From contig NC_044498.1 of NCBI RefSeq assembly GCF_902362185.1, positions 11,841,565-11,905,564 on the forward strand: a DNA stretch of 64,000 nt. Reading direction: 5' to 3'. Each line of letters starts with the position of its first letter. Position 1 is the stretch's first letter. Under the pieces are notes generated by a model. The model was not told the origin of the DNA, did no database searches, and saw only the letters and a list, made by a program, of their open reading frames with translations. Made by a program: the position numbers and the translations under genes. This document shows, piece after piece, positions 23,340-34,958 of the stretch. The stretch comes from Chanos chanos. Taxonomy: Eukaryota; Chordata; Actinopteri; Gonorynchiformes; Chanidae.

Positions 23340-24030
23340 ATCAAAAAGTAATGGCACCATCTGTGATTCAGAGTCATCAAAAAGTAATCATAATAATAAA
23401 TATTGATCGATGCCTGACCTCCACTACAATGGCTGTATTCTGTCTGCATGCATACTAAAGGTCTTGATGCACAATAGTCACCAAGACAAATTTTTGTTTG
23501 TTTGTTTGGAAAAGGGATCATTTCTTGTTTTCTTGGATGTTTACCCCTCTTATCTTCAGTTTTGAACATCCAGTTCCTTGATGCTGTCATAAAGTGAATG
23601 ATAGAGACTGGAAATATATACTGAAGATCAGGGTGAGTTTTTAATTATGAGAAAGCACTTGCTTTGAGGATAGAAATCACTTTCCCGAATGGATTTTATT
23701 TCATTTCATCATTTTGAATGGTAGCATATTTGGTCGTAAGATTCATTCACAAGACGACCACCAAACAGACGTGAATATAGAAGTGCAAAAAAATTCAGCT
23801 ATAACCTCTTTCTACCACCTTTATATTTAAATCAACACTGTTGTGTTGATTTAAATGGATAAGGCAGAATCCTGATACAGTAGTTATTTTATCTGGTGGA
23901 CAGTAAAAGCCTCAGAGAGTAGTCACAACCTGGTCTTTGTTCTTTGTTTTTTGTTCACAAAGCAACTCGATGGTTTTCTGACATCAGTGGCGAGCACTGG
24001 AGGAGGCTTGAATGGGGTTTTGGTGATAAT

Positions 24031-24053
24031 GATGGTGGTGGTGGTGGTGGTAG
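24031..24053. repeat. (GGT)n tract
   Basis: About seven tandem GGT/GTG units within a G-rich segment running to about 24110. Confidence 0.85.
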
Positions 24054-25745
24054 TGTGTGGGGTGAGGTGGGGATTTTGAGTTTATTTTTGGTGGTTGTAG
24101 CAGGGAGGGGGGAGTCGTACACTTTGGGCAGGTGTTTTTTTGTAAATGGGCATGGTGTAAGCCAGGAGACAAACAACCCTGATGATTCAGAGGGATTTAC
24201 CAGCAGGGGTCCATGGCACGCTCATGGGCATTGTGCTGAGGTGGCAGCCGCTGGCATCGAATGCTGAAAAAACATGTGCTTCACTTTGTTCCAGCAGAGT
24301 GAACCACCCAGAACAATGACCTGGACTGGGCCAGACACTCACAGCACTGAATACATTCACACTGGCATGAAGCTGCCAGCAGTGTGGCACTTCATAACTA
24401 CACACATATACAGCTGAACTGATTCATGATCAAAACAGATATCCATGATTTTTAATGGGATGTGCTACACTTATAAATACAGAGCCCATACTGATTTGCA
24501 AGAAATTTTTAACATTTTAAGTAAAATAGCTAGTAACAGTATAGATTAACAAATTCTCTCTGGATTATTCACGTGATATAAATGTATATTAAGATGAAAA
24601 ACATCACTGAAAATGCAGCTCATGCAGCTCATTAAATGCACAGTGGCCATCCATCCAGTCTGTCTGTTACATGTCCTGTTACAGTTTATATTAAAGGGAA
24701 TGTGACTTTGAGACAAAATGATTTACGGTAATTAGTAACAATTGATTTTTACTGTATAAATATCCAGAGGAACTTTGCACACTGATTTATTTTCAACTAT
24801 GCACATATCAAATTCTACTTTTGCTAGTTTATTTGAACATGGGATTGCAGTGAACAGCTTACAGAATCTGTAACAATAATCATATAGATATAGGACACAA
24901 ATTTGACAAATTTGACATGTTTCTTCAAATATTTACACATCAGAAACTTCAGTTTTCATACTGAAGTTTCAAAGCTCTCTTCTCTTGCCCAGTCTTACCA
25001 CTCTAGACAAGACACCTCTAAATTCTCATAATGAAGGAGGCCAGGTATCATAGTTTTACAAAATCATTGTAGCCAGTGCTCATTAATCCATAGAAAACAA
25101 AAGATGCGCATGGTGTTAAGACCTATATGGCAAAATTAGTCAAGAGAAATGGAAGGAGGATTGTCTAAAAGCCCAAGTTCAAACCATGAACACACATTTT
25201 AAATTACAAATGAATAATGCTGTTAAGTTGTTTCAGTGCCAACACACCTGACCAGTGAATTAAATGTGGAATGCATAAAGGCACCAAATTTCATCATCTT
25301 GGGAATGCCTCCCACATCCAAATGTCTTGGTGAAAAGAACATTTTTTCCTCTAGCACTTAGGGAAACTAAGGAGAAGCTAGTATGCCCTAAATTACATAT
25401 TTTTGTACTCTTTCCAGAGCACTGTAAGCATGGCAGTACAAATAACAAAATGACTGTTTTATTTACTGCAAGCCAAACACACAATAGCCCAGCTCTAGAA
25501 GTCTGTGGGTGCATCAAACGTTCAGCACTGTCTCGGTGGGTTGATACAGTATCTGGTTATGGAGAAGCTTACATATGTAGTAAAGGGGAAATGCTCTGCC
25601 TTCCAAAAGATTTGGCGTTCATTTATCAAATTTGTGGAGGATATAACTTTGGCTGAGGCCATGTAGTGATCCATGTTTTTCATATTACTCTTTACATGTT
25701 ACACTACTCTTTACTCTTTATTTTATGATATGTGAAACTGTTGCT

Positions 25746-25779
25746 TTTCTTCTTCTTCTTCTTCTTCTTCTTCTTCTTG
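25746..25779. repeat. (CTT)n microsatellite
   Basis: About eleven tandem CTT units, polypyrimidine on the plus strand. Confidence 0.9.
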
Positions 25780-25879
25780 TTAATAATATTATTATTCATA
25801 TTATCACCATTGCACCATAATTATTTTTTTCTGATCCAACCAAGAAGCTTGAGTGTCCTGGAATAGGATTGCATTCTTG

Positions 25880-26304
25880 TAGTGACAGGCACGAGACCAC
25901 CTATATCGAGTCCAAGTCAAGACCAAGACCTTAAAGCGTTGAGTCTGAGTCAACACCGAGACTTTGGGATTTTGGGGCGGTTAAGACTGAGTCAAGACCG
26001 AGTCTTTGGAGGAGGCGAGACTGAGTCAAGATATTCAAAAGTGAAATTTCTGTAGGGGAGATTGGGGCTTGTTGGCTATAGAGGGGAGGTTGGCACACTC
26101 TACATCTCCCGCACCTTACAGGGAGTTTAAACAAAAATGTAACATGAAACATCTACCCTCTTCATATGGACCAGTGATGAGGACGAGACCACCTATATTG
26201 ACTCCGAGTAAGATCGATTAGAATTACTTTCAATTTTGAGATGAGACCAAGTACGTGAAAAGGTGGTCTCGAGACCAAGACCGGACTTGGGTACTACAAC
26301 TCTA
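25880..26304. mobile_element. hAT-like MITE
   Basis: Flanked by perfect 8-bp direct repeats CATTCTTG (25872-25879 and 26305-26312), as hAT insertions produce. The outer ends read TAGTGACAGG and, reversed, TAGAGTTGTAGTACCC. Inside are many degenerate GAGACC/GAGTC units (CGAGACCACCTATAT twice), a style common in fish nonautonomous hAT elements. No coding capacity. Confidence 0.65.
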
Positions 26305-26326
26305 CATTCTTGTGTGCTTGAGTTTA

Positions 26327-26681
26327 CTCACTCACTCACTCACTCACTCACTCACTCATTATCTAAGCTGCTTATCCTAATCAGGGTCGCGGGGGATCTT
26401 GGAGCCTATCCCAGCACTCATAGGGCAAAAGGCAGGGAAACACCCTGGACAGGTCGCCAGTCCATCGCAGAGCAGACACACGAATAAACACACTCACATT
26501 CATACCCGGATGTTGCGTCTCCAGTTCACCTAACCTGCACGTCTTTGGACTGTGGGAGGAAACCGGAGCTCCCGGAGGAAACCCACACAGACACGGGGAG
26601 AACATGCAAACTCCACACAGAAAGGACCCTGGCTGCCCAGCCAGGAATCGAACCTGAGACCTTCTTGCACTGGTGCTGCCC
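26327..26681 (-). mobile_element. DANA/V-SINE-like SINE
   Basis: Flanked by 12-bp direct repeats TGCTTGAGTTTA (26315-26326 and 26682-26693). On the minus strand it starts within the tRNA-like head (B box GGTTCGATTCC) and has the conserved central block (GTGGAGTTTGCATGTTCTCC, GGTTTCCTCCGGGAGCTCCG). It ends in a (GAGT)n tail, as in DANA/Mermaid SINEs of fish. The A-box region is reduced. It landed 2 bp beyond the right direct repeat of the MITE. Confidence 0.8.
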
Positions 26682-27596
26682 TGCTTGAGTTTATGTTTAT
26701 GTCTATTTGTGAGTCATCATCATATTCATATAGGGGAAAAAAAGCAATAAACACATTTGGTTAAAAAAATAACAATAACAATCATCATACAGAGATAAAT
26801 GTCACCCGTGTTTTTCAGAACATTTTTAATCATACCAGTCAATCATTTATCCAGTCTGAACACTAGATGGCAATACAAGTCCACAACTGTTACACCCCTC
26901 TTGTCAAGATTTTTACATACACTGATTCTACCCTCTGCTGGACGAGTGAGTAACACCCCCACTTTTTGCGAGTGTGGAAAAAATCCAAAAGCAATTTGCA
27001 CCAGAAATGCTTTTCACACTCTAGCTAACTTCATCTGAGCAAGTTATGGCATGCATGAATATAATATAGTGGAAAATACTCATAAGCAATAGGATGATTC
27101 CACAATGCAGCTTGATTCAAATTGTAAAACAGTTTTTCTCTCATCTGAAATGTTTCAGTATATAAATGTGCACGAAGTGCCACAAATTAAGCTAAAATCA
27201 ATTTAATATGGCAAGTAGAAGTCTGCAGCTCTTATCTGACTGACACTGAGCACTCTTTGTTGTGGCAATTTACTCCCAGTCTCATATTAACTAACACACT
27301 AACGCATTCTTCATTTACCAGTTTGCCATTTAGTGAAAAGTCTACATTGACCTGCATAGTATTTGCTATGGTAAATCAGATATAGTATAATATGTGGCTT
27401 GAAATTAAAGATGTCATTCTCAGTCAGACTGTCTGACATAAAAAAGGATTGTATGATGCAACAGTAATAAACTAAGAGATTCCAGCAATGAATTTTTATC
27501 AGTCTTTTGGTGAGTGGTTGGTTTTGTCAACTGACCTTATTTCTGTACTGAGGGGCACTGCCAGGATAAGCCTACAGAACAAACATGCTTTAAAAA

Positions 27597-27597
<1 letters not shown>

Positions 27598-27674
<77 letters not shown>
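27598..27674. repeat. (AG)n polypurine microsatellite
   Basis: A 77-bp almost pure AG tract with two AAAG interruptions, able to form triplex DNA in principle. Confidence 0.95.
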
Positions 27675-27676
<2 letters not shown>

Positions 27677-30600
27677 ATGAGCAAATCTGTTGACTCACCA
27701 AGTTACACATTCCTCTTGTCAGCTCTTTTGCGGCAAGCTCTCACTGAATGCTTTTTTAAAAAAAAAAACAACAAAAAAAACCTGTCCATCTGATCTGTTC
27801 TGATCTCTTCAGAAACAGCTTATGTGTCTTGTGAATCAGGACCATTTCATCAATTCACCAGAAACTACCCACAGATTATCACGAGCCACAAATGTCCCAT
27901 TTATTTGAGTGCTAAATTTGTATCCTCCATGTAACAGGACCTTTAAAACCATGCTGGGAATTCTGTTGCCCACCTGTTCTAAATCTTAACATACCACTTG
28001 CTCTCCTACATGAATCTCAATGCCTTTTGAATATTCTAGCTGTTGGCTTTGAGATAAACATGAAATGAATTTCTAAAAAAGAAATGTCATATGCTTATAT
28101 AATGCATGATTTGCTTAAGCTCCTAAATACTTGTGAAAATACTAACCATCCTCAGATGAAAAAATGTGATTCAGCCAAAGCGCAGGTCTCTGTCATGTGA
28201 GCAGACTGAAATTAAGCCTGGAGATCAGGATTAACTGGGATAACCACAGTGTCCTTCACAGTGACTTTTAAATTATTGACTGTCACAAATGCAACTGATG
28301 AATAACAGAGAGCAGTTTTACAGTATTACTATGAGTAATCAGGGCTTTGTGATTAGGCTGTTGACAATAAAATCTAATTCTCACAATCTTTTGTAGATGT
28401 CTGTGATGATAAATGATGAGCACAACATAGTGATTAAATTAAGAGACTGTCTGTAGCTTGGAATTGAGAAGAAAAAAAAAACAAAAACAAAAACAGTATC
28501 ATCAAGAAATTATGTTATTTACACTGTAAACGCACAGGAGACTGGGGCTGGGTAGCCCAGAGGCTGCTTGTCTTAATGCTTATTCTGACCAATTGTGTGA
28601 GCATCATATAATAATTCACATATAAAATAATCAGCCTATTGTCTTGAGCATATTCACGTGGGCAGTTGAAAAAAACACCAAAGCTTTAGCTGGGTGGATT
28701 TTTGTCTGTGTGTGTGTGTGTATGTGTTTGTTTCATGGTTCAGAATAATGCATCTGTGAAGGTTTTGCAATAATTATTAAAATTTGAGTGTTGCTTTAAA
28801 CATGCCTTTTTGTGATGCAGGGAAAAGAATAATGTTCATTTAGGATTCATTTTTGAATTACTAGATCAAGCCTTGTGATACCAACTGAAAGGATTAGTTC
28901 AAGAAGTTCCAAGGGGATGCTTGTGTCACTTAAATAGGATTTTTATGGTGGAACTGCGGATTAGCAGTTTTAACTGAGGCTGACATAGGCCAAAAGATTG
29001 TCTGTTTATATATTTCAACATTTTGAACAATTTAATGTTTTATTCATGTACATTGTAATGGATGTACTGTATCTAATGCTTTTCTCATCTTTCCTTTGTG
29101 TTGTTGGTGTAAATTAACATTGGACATAATACTCTTTAAAATGTAAAAAAAATAAATAAATAATAAACCTTTTGAAATAATAATTTTTAAAAAATTAAAG
29201 ATATCAGAACATCTATATTTATGTACTGAATAGCGTAAGATGTACACGTACAGAGACACTCAGGAGTAAAACGTGTTACAACTAACCACACCCTACCCCG
29301 CAATGTATTATTCCATAGAGGTTGAACAGACTGCTAAAATAATGACGCATTTTTACAAAGACGCATATTATCTGACTTGTTTCAGAAGGGCGAGGTTAGG
29401 TACTGCAGAATGAATGTTTTCGGTCCTTCCTATGTATTAAATGAGCCAAGTAATACCCGCTTAGGTGGTACCATAACCCTTCCATCTGTCGGTAAGTCTA
29501 AGAGGCAATCAATCAGACTAAGCAAACTTTCGTGTTTTGAAGGATAAGTGTGCGTTACGGCTAACGGACCGTTTTGGCAGAACGATAATAAGACGGTTTT
29601 CAAACTTTTACATGATTTAATCATGTTTAGCTTTAATGATATGGTCCAAGACAAGTCACAGAGACAAATAATGAAACATACATAACATTATTTTTCCAAA
29701 TAAAGCTGGGTAACATTACACGATTTCTAAAAAGGAGTTCTGAGATTAACAGCAATGATTCAGTTGTAACAGACATCATCAGCTTTAAAGTTTGAACGCA
29801 CAGGTATCGAACAGATGTACAAAATATACCAGCAAAATCAGTTATAAAAAAATTACTTCATTTAAGCATAAGAATTCTGTAAAAATATATGTTTTCTTGT
29901 TGAAGACACCCACAAAACTGAAAAACTATAGAGAAACAATTATTAGGCCCCAGCCCTTGGTATCACAGTTTTAAAAATCTCATTCACAAGCTTCTATTGA
30001 ATATAATGTTTAAAAAACATTCAGAATAATGTCCCATACAGACCACATGATAAATACATAGACATTACACACAAACATTTGCAACTAAAATGAGAATCAG
30101 AAACATGCAACAGACTGACAACAGGTACCTTGATATGAGTAAACATATTTCATTGTCAGTGTGGAGAAAAAAACCCCAAAACTTTACTAAAAAGTGCTTT
30201 AAACTAAGACAGCAGACATACCAGTTTGGTCAGACCTATTGAGATTAAATGAAACCCTGAAGTGAAAAAGTCCCCTATTCAGTAAATTATGGAAAGTATG
30301 TAAACAAACATGCAGCTAACATTTTGTGCCTGTTAGGCTAAGATAAAAGTTTATCAAATTGCAATGTCATCTCAAAGTTGTGACCCAACATTACAAATAT
30401 ACAGCATTGTTCCAAACTGTTAGATCACTGTGTGTCAAATAAAGGAGATTAAATACCTCTGCTGACAGCCACCAAAAAAAAAAAAAAAAATTATTAACTA
30501 ACTGTGCAGCCAGGCGTCTTTACAGCAACACTGACCTTGCCTACAGTTTGGCGATAAGTGCAAATATTCAAGTGGTAGAACAACATGTTAAAAGAGTTAT

Positions 30601-30779
30601 CATAAAGTTTAGTAACATAGAAAAGTCCCTCTAGCTAACCTTCACAAAAGATGAACAACAGCAATTCACTTTCGGAATATAACTTTAGGATCAGCTTACA
30701 ACCAGGTGGGTAAAAATTTCACCAGTGTCTGTTTAATAATGTGATTTTGATATTCATGGCTGCATTGTTGAGTCACTCG

Positions 30780-30998
30780 GTTTATTAATTCAACAAAAAG
30801 CAAGAGCCTAATACCTTTAAGTGCCGGTGATAATGCACCTCCCTCTCTGGACTTTTCTAGAACACAGTCATGGTTTGAAACACATGCTAGTCCTGGCATG
30901 TAAATGTACAGCATGAAAAATGGTCAAAAGCAATCTTTACCTGACACGCTGTTAATTTTATAAACTCTGCCTCTCTATGCTAACAAACATTTAAGCAA

Positions 30999-31030
<32 letters not shown>

Positions 31031-32225
31031 AACAATATGTAGATGTATATAAATATTGAGCCTGGAACACAATAGCTATGGCTGAGCAGCTGTAACATAC
31101 ACAAAACCAAAGATGAATTCCCAGTGTTATCAGTTCTATTTCCAAACACAGTCATATTTTTTATTAAAAAGAAAGAAAGAAAGAAAGACTACAAAACTAA
31201 TTAAGGAGAGCTATGGGTGTGCATGGCCAGAGGTCAAATCTAAAAGATGAGATCAGACTTGGAGGGAAGGGCACCAGAGGTGGCTCTCCTTCACTCAAGA
31301 GACACTTTCAAAATCTCTGCACCATAGAATCAGCAAGCCAATGCTTGTTTGTTTAAAGCAGTGATGAGGAGTGCAAATAACATCCTTAGACATGCCCTCA
31401 TGCATTTAGCAAGGAAAGGAGTTATAATTCCGTGGGGGTATCTTGTTTGTAACCCATATAATGGGAATGGCAGTTACATGACGGTATTAAAATTTGAAAA
31501 TGAGTCGCTAGCAGTTCTAATACATGGTAGTAAAATCATAACCATTCTGTAAATGAAAAAACAAAGTTTGAATCTTGATAAGTTATGTAAACCAAAATAA
31601 ATCATGATTGGGCTCTGGCTCTGATTTAAGTTCCATCTACATTAATTTAGTATACTTAACGTCAGTTTTACCAAAACAAGCTAAACTGACATAAATACAT
31701 TAAATTGCTAGTATTACTATACAATGCTGATGAATCCGGAGTCATTTACAGTTTCTAAACATTAATGACATCTAAACGTTTGCTAGTAAAAGAAAATTGA
31801 ATTTATAGCATCATGAAGCACTACAATCCTTTTAACAGACATACCAGCACTGGTTCAGGAACTGTCTTGTTCCTGTAACCCTGCCACAGCTCAGGAATCT
31901 ACACAGTCAAACTGAATGTAGTCTAACAAGCTGAGATTCTTTAGTTCCAACAAAACATAACCCAGAAAAGCACCTGAAATCAAAAGCTTAAAGAATGTGT
32001 GACAGCTTAACAATTCTCTTTTTGTTTCTGTTTGTCATATAAACAAGGTGCAGTTTCAAAGTAAAAACTGTTGCTCTAAATGAGAGAATTGTGTGTGTGT
32101 GTGTGTGTATGTGTTTATCCCTGAATCACTATAAACAACAATGCTGTGATAAAGGTGATTATGTCTGATAACGACCACCAAAAAAAAATCTGAATAGTCC
32201 AGGTTGCAGTGTTGTAACCTCAGAA
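30780..32225 (-). other. sowahc: Putative sowahc 3' UTR
   Basis: This gene-free AT-rich sequence follows the sowahc stop. Reverse-strand AATAAA hexamers occur near 31159 and at about 30780-30785, either of which could end the transcript; another lies at 29039-29044. It contains a GT repeat (about 32090-32110), a GAAA tract (about 31168-31188) and (TAA)n at 31000-31029. The transcript end cannot be fixed. Confidence 0.3.
31000..31029. repeat. (TAA)n microsatellite
   Basis: Ten tandem TAA units, within the possible 3' UTR of sowahc. Confidence 0.9.
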
Positions 32226-34181
32226 TCATCCAAAGAGGCTGGAGAGAGGTCTGGATCTGGATTTCGCTTGCCGTTTGGGGGCCACACTGCCGCTGCCCCC
32301 ATCTTTGTCAAATCTATCAAAGAGTGAGGTGCTATGAACAAGCTGCGTCTTGAAACGTAGTTTATGCAGCCTGGGTTTCACTTTACCAACTGAGGATTTG
32401 CTCCGAAGGGGCTTAGACCTCATAAAACTAGCCTTGCCGCGTACATCCTCATCACTCACACTGTGGTTCAGTACTTTCAGGGGCTTCAAGTTCGGCTGAA
32501 GAACATTTGAGAATCTCCATCTACTCCTCTCACCACAATTTACGTTTTCAGTATCAGAATCACAGCTTGCACCAGCAAGCTCAAGAATGTCCTTCCCTGC
32601 TCTTCCTTTTAGATACTGATGAGCTTTCTTGCCACTGTAATCTCTAACTTCACCGTCAGCGTTGTAAGCACCTACCAGTAACTTCACGACCTCAGCATGG
32701 TTATGCATAGCCGCCAAATGGAGTGCCGTGTACCCAGCACTGGAGCGTGCGTTGACGTTAATGTCCACTCCATGTTCTTTGGCAAAGGTCATAAGATGGG
32801 CAATCAGTTCTTGCTTGCCCATTTTGGCAGCCCAGTGGAGGCAGGTAAATCCCGTCACAAAATCCTTTTTCATTATGAGATTGGGTTCCTTGGCCAAAAG
32901 ACGGTGAAGACTTTCCCACTCCCCATCTGATGCACACATCATCCATTCATGTTCTAGGGGATCCAGAGCTACTTGCGAATTTTCGTCATCAGGGTTGGAG
33001 GATCCGATAGAGATTGAATCACTATCACCCTTTCCTGAAGGGCACTTGGCGGTAGAGAGGTAAATAGAATTTCTGAACACCATGCTACGACGTACCTGTG
33101 GGGAACTATTCATCATAAGCTCGATGAAATTCTTTCGGCTACCCCTTGGTGTGTTACTGTCACTGCCCGACATGCTCGCTGAGTCAAACTGTACCTCATC
33201 GGGTCCGTCTGTGGAGGACTGCAAACTGCGCTGTGATCCCCCCGGCTTTCTTCGCTTCAAGTGCTGGTATCCTCTCCCAATTCCGATATCATCTTGGAAC
33301 GATTTAGTGTTCTCGTCTGTCTTGTTTCGGGGCTCTCCATTTCCCTCAACAACTGCTCGACCACTTCTCTGTGAACAGCCTGGTTGCGGAAGGTTGAAAA
33401 CAGCTCCATCAGCCTCAATTGGTGAAGGAGACGCGTCGATTACTGCGATCTGTGGTACACCTTCGCCCTTTGGTTGTGGCTTGCGTATTTGTAAACTTTC
33501 TTCTGAACCATTCAGAGTTCTATTCGGTGCCGTACAACTACTAGCTTGACCCATTTCCGATTGGCAATATCGGGATTCCGGTTGTATCGAACCTGAATTC
33601 GCGGTCACTCCATCTAAAATACTCTTAGTAATGTCCGGTTGAGGCTCCACACCTTCAGCGCTGTCAGTTCCGTAACCTGAGCCGAGCAGTATTTCTTGTT
33701 TTGCCTCATCGTTTTCAGTGGTTTCTAAGCAGCCGTCCCTCTGTGCTCTCCCATCTGTAGAGGCAGTAAAGCTTATCTGCGGTGCGCTTTTTGTATTACT
33801 TTCGTATTCGCATGATTCATTTGACTGAGATAAAATACCTGGACCCTCAGAGTCTTTGCTGACATTTCTGTCCCCTTGATCCATTGTGGACATATTGCCC
33901 AGTGATGCATGTTCTCTGCACGCGCTGTCATTCCCATTCTCTGAGCTTTTCGCTGGTCCCCTGAACTTCTTTTTCAAACATACATATTTCTCTCCATTTT
34001 CTGTTTTCACAGAAGCCACGTTGTCCACATACCTTTTCAAAGCTTCCTTAACAATTGCTTTCTTCCCAGGATCTCTTCGCATTATTGGTCTGAAATGCTC
34101 AATCAGTTCTGAGTTCTTTACCCTTCCTCCCCTCTCCGTTAGAAAATGCAAAACCGTTTCTTGAGTGCATTCGGTCGCCAT
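32226..34181 (-). CDS. sowahc: Ankyrin repeat domain protein sosondowah-C
   Basis: An intronless gene of 651 codons, as expected for SOWAHC (ANKRD57). Residues about 1-75 form the N-terminal SOWAH domain (winged-helix-like; ETVLHFLTERGGRVKNSELI, DPGKKAIVKEALKRYV). Residues about 80-400 are low-complexity, polar and probably disordered, with many Ser, Gly and Asn. Ankyrin repeats occupy about 408-535: EWMMCASDGEWESLHRLL, GFTCLHWAAKMGKQELI, GYTALHLAAMHNHAEVVKLL. The C-terminus is basic and serine-rich (KSRSRPLSSLFG). The biochemical role is poorly known; ankyrin repeats imply protein binding. It is divergent to septin10 across 777 bp, an arrangement also seen in human. The start is the first ATG of the frame, at the head of the conserved domain. 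The C-terminus ends at a stop with no sign of splicing. Confidence 0.95.
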   Translation of the reverse strand: MATECTQETVLHFLTERGGRVKNSELIEHFRPIMRRDPGKKAIVKEALKRYVDNVASVKTENGEKYVCLKKKFRGPAKSSENGNDSACREHASLGNMSTMDQGDRNVSKDSEGPGILSQSNESCEYESNTKSAPQISFTASTDGRAQRDGCLETTENDEAKQEILLGSGYGTDSAEGVEPQPDITKSILDGVTANSGSIQPESRYCQSEMGQASSCTAPNRTLNGSEESLQIRKPQPKGEGVPQIAVIDASPSPIEADGAVFNLPQPGCSQRSGRAVVEGNGEPRNKTDENTKSFQDDIGIGRGYQHLKRRKPGGSQRSLQSSTDGPDEVQFDSASMSGSDSNTPRGSRKNFIELMMNSSPQVRRSMVFRNSIYLSTAKCPSGKGDSDSISIGSSNPDDENSQVALDPLEHEWMMCASDGEWESLHRLLAKEPNLIMKKDFVTGFTCLHWAAKMGKQELIAHLMTFAKEHGVDINVNARSSAGYTALHLAAMHNHAEVVKLLVGAYNADGEVRDYSGKKAHQYLKGRAGKDILELAGASCDSDTENVNCGERSRWRFSNVLQPNLKPLKVLNHSVSDEDVRGKASFMRSKPLRSKSSVGKVKPRLHKLRFKTQLVHSTSLFDRFDKDGGSGSVAPKRQAKSRSRPLSSLFG

Positions 34182-34958
34182 CGGATTTAACTAAGCTGGA
34201 TAATGACTTATCCCGATCTCAGTAAAACAAAGGTTATATATATATATGCACTACTTAGTGATCGGAAAACAAAACAAAAATATTAATTTTAGAGGCCAAT
34301 TATTATTCCTACAGACTGGGTGTTTGTCTTTCAGATCACTAAATCCCAGTTCCATAGGGATGCCCTTTCATCCCACCAGGAGATTGTAATATTCTGCATC
34401 GCCTCTGACAGCAGCACCTAAACCTCTCCGCAGCGGCAAATCACATACCACGCCCCTAAGTAACCATCATAGGGAGTAACCCTTGACATACCATAACGGA
34501 TCGACTCAACGTTCACAAAGGGTTTAGTGCAATCCCGACAGAGCCCAAATGGGCGCTTGTTTCACATTACCACAACCGAATGTTACTTCCGGAACACTTT
34601 GGGAATTGGTTCATACCATTCACTGTACAGGGGGGAATGTCTCTCACATGTAAGTCAGTCGTTAATATAATAAAAGATACGCAGATTTGATGATTTCAGA
34701 GATACTACCTTTTACAGTTTATACAGACTTAAATATTTTAAATTTACCTTGAAATAGTCCTCGTGTCAACATTGACTGCCATATTGGTCGCTCTGACAGT
34801 AATTTGTCCCCCGTAATTTAAAGATGAGAAAACACTGCATTCCAGTCGTGACTCGGAGCACCCAAATTTTCAGTCGGTAGCTCTCGGGTCGAAGCCCCAA
34901 ATATTTTACACAACTTTTCTTAGTAAAATTACGCCCTGTATATCGTATATATCCCGTC
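34182..34958. promoter_or_regulatory. Shared divergent promoter region of sowahc and septin10
   Basis: Only 777 bp separate the two start codons, so both promoters and 5' UTRs must lie here unless an upstream noncoding exon exists. I see no strong TATA box. A CCAAT-type sequence (ggaattggttc, near 34600) and a GC-richer stretch around 34370-34460 are compatible with a bidirectional TATA-less promoter. Transcription starts cannot be read from sequence. Confidence 0.5.

Larger units (their letters stand above)
23401..30779. other. Long gene-free stretch
   Basis: More than 7 kb with no coding exon I can support. It contains the GGT, CTT and AG microsatellites, the adjoining MITE and SINE, and otherwise AT-rich unique sequence. 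A noncoding RNA or enhancer would not be visible by eye. Confidence 0.5.

Noticed and set aside
32697-34164. Several plus-strand frames of 77-155 codons opposite sowahc.
   Set aside because: They are antisense shadows of the conserved ankyrin protein and have no features of their own.
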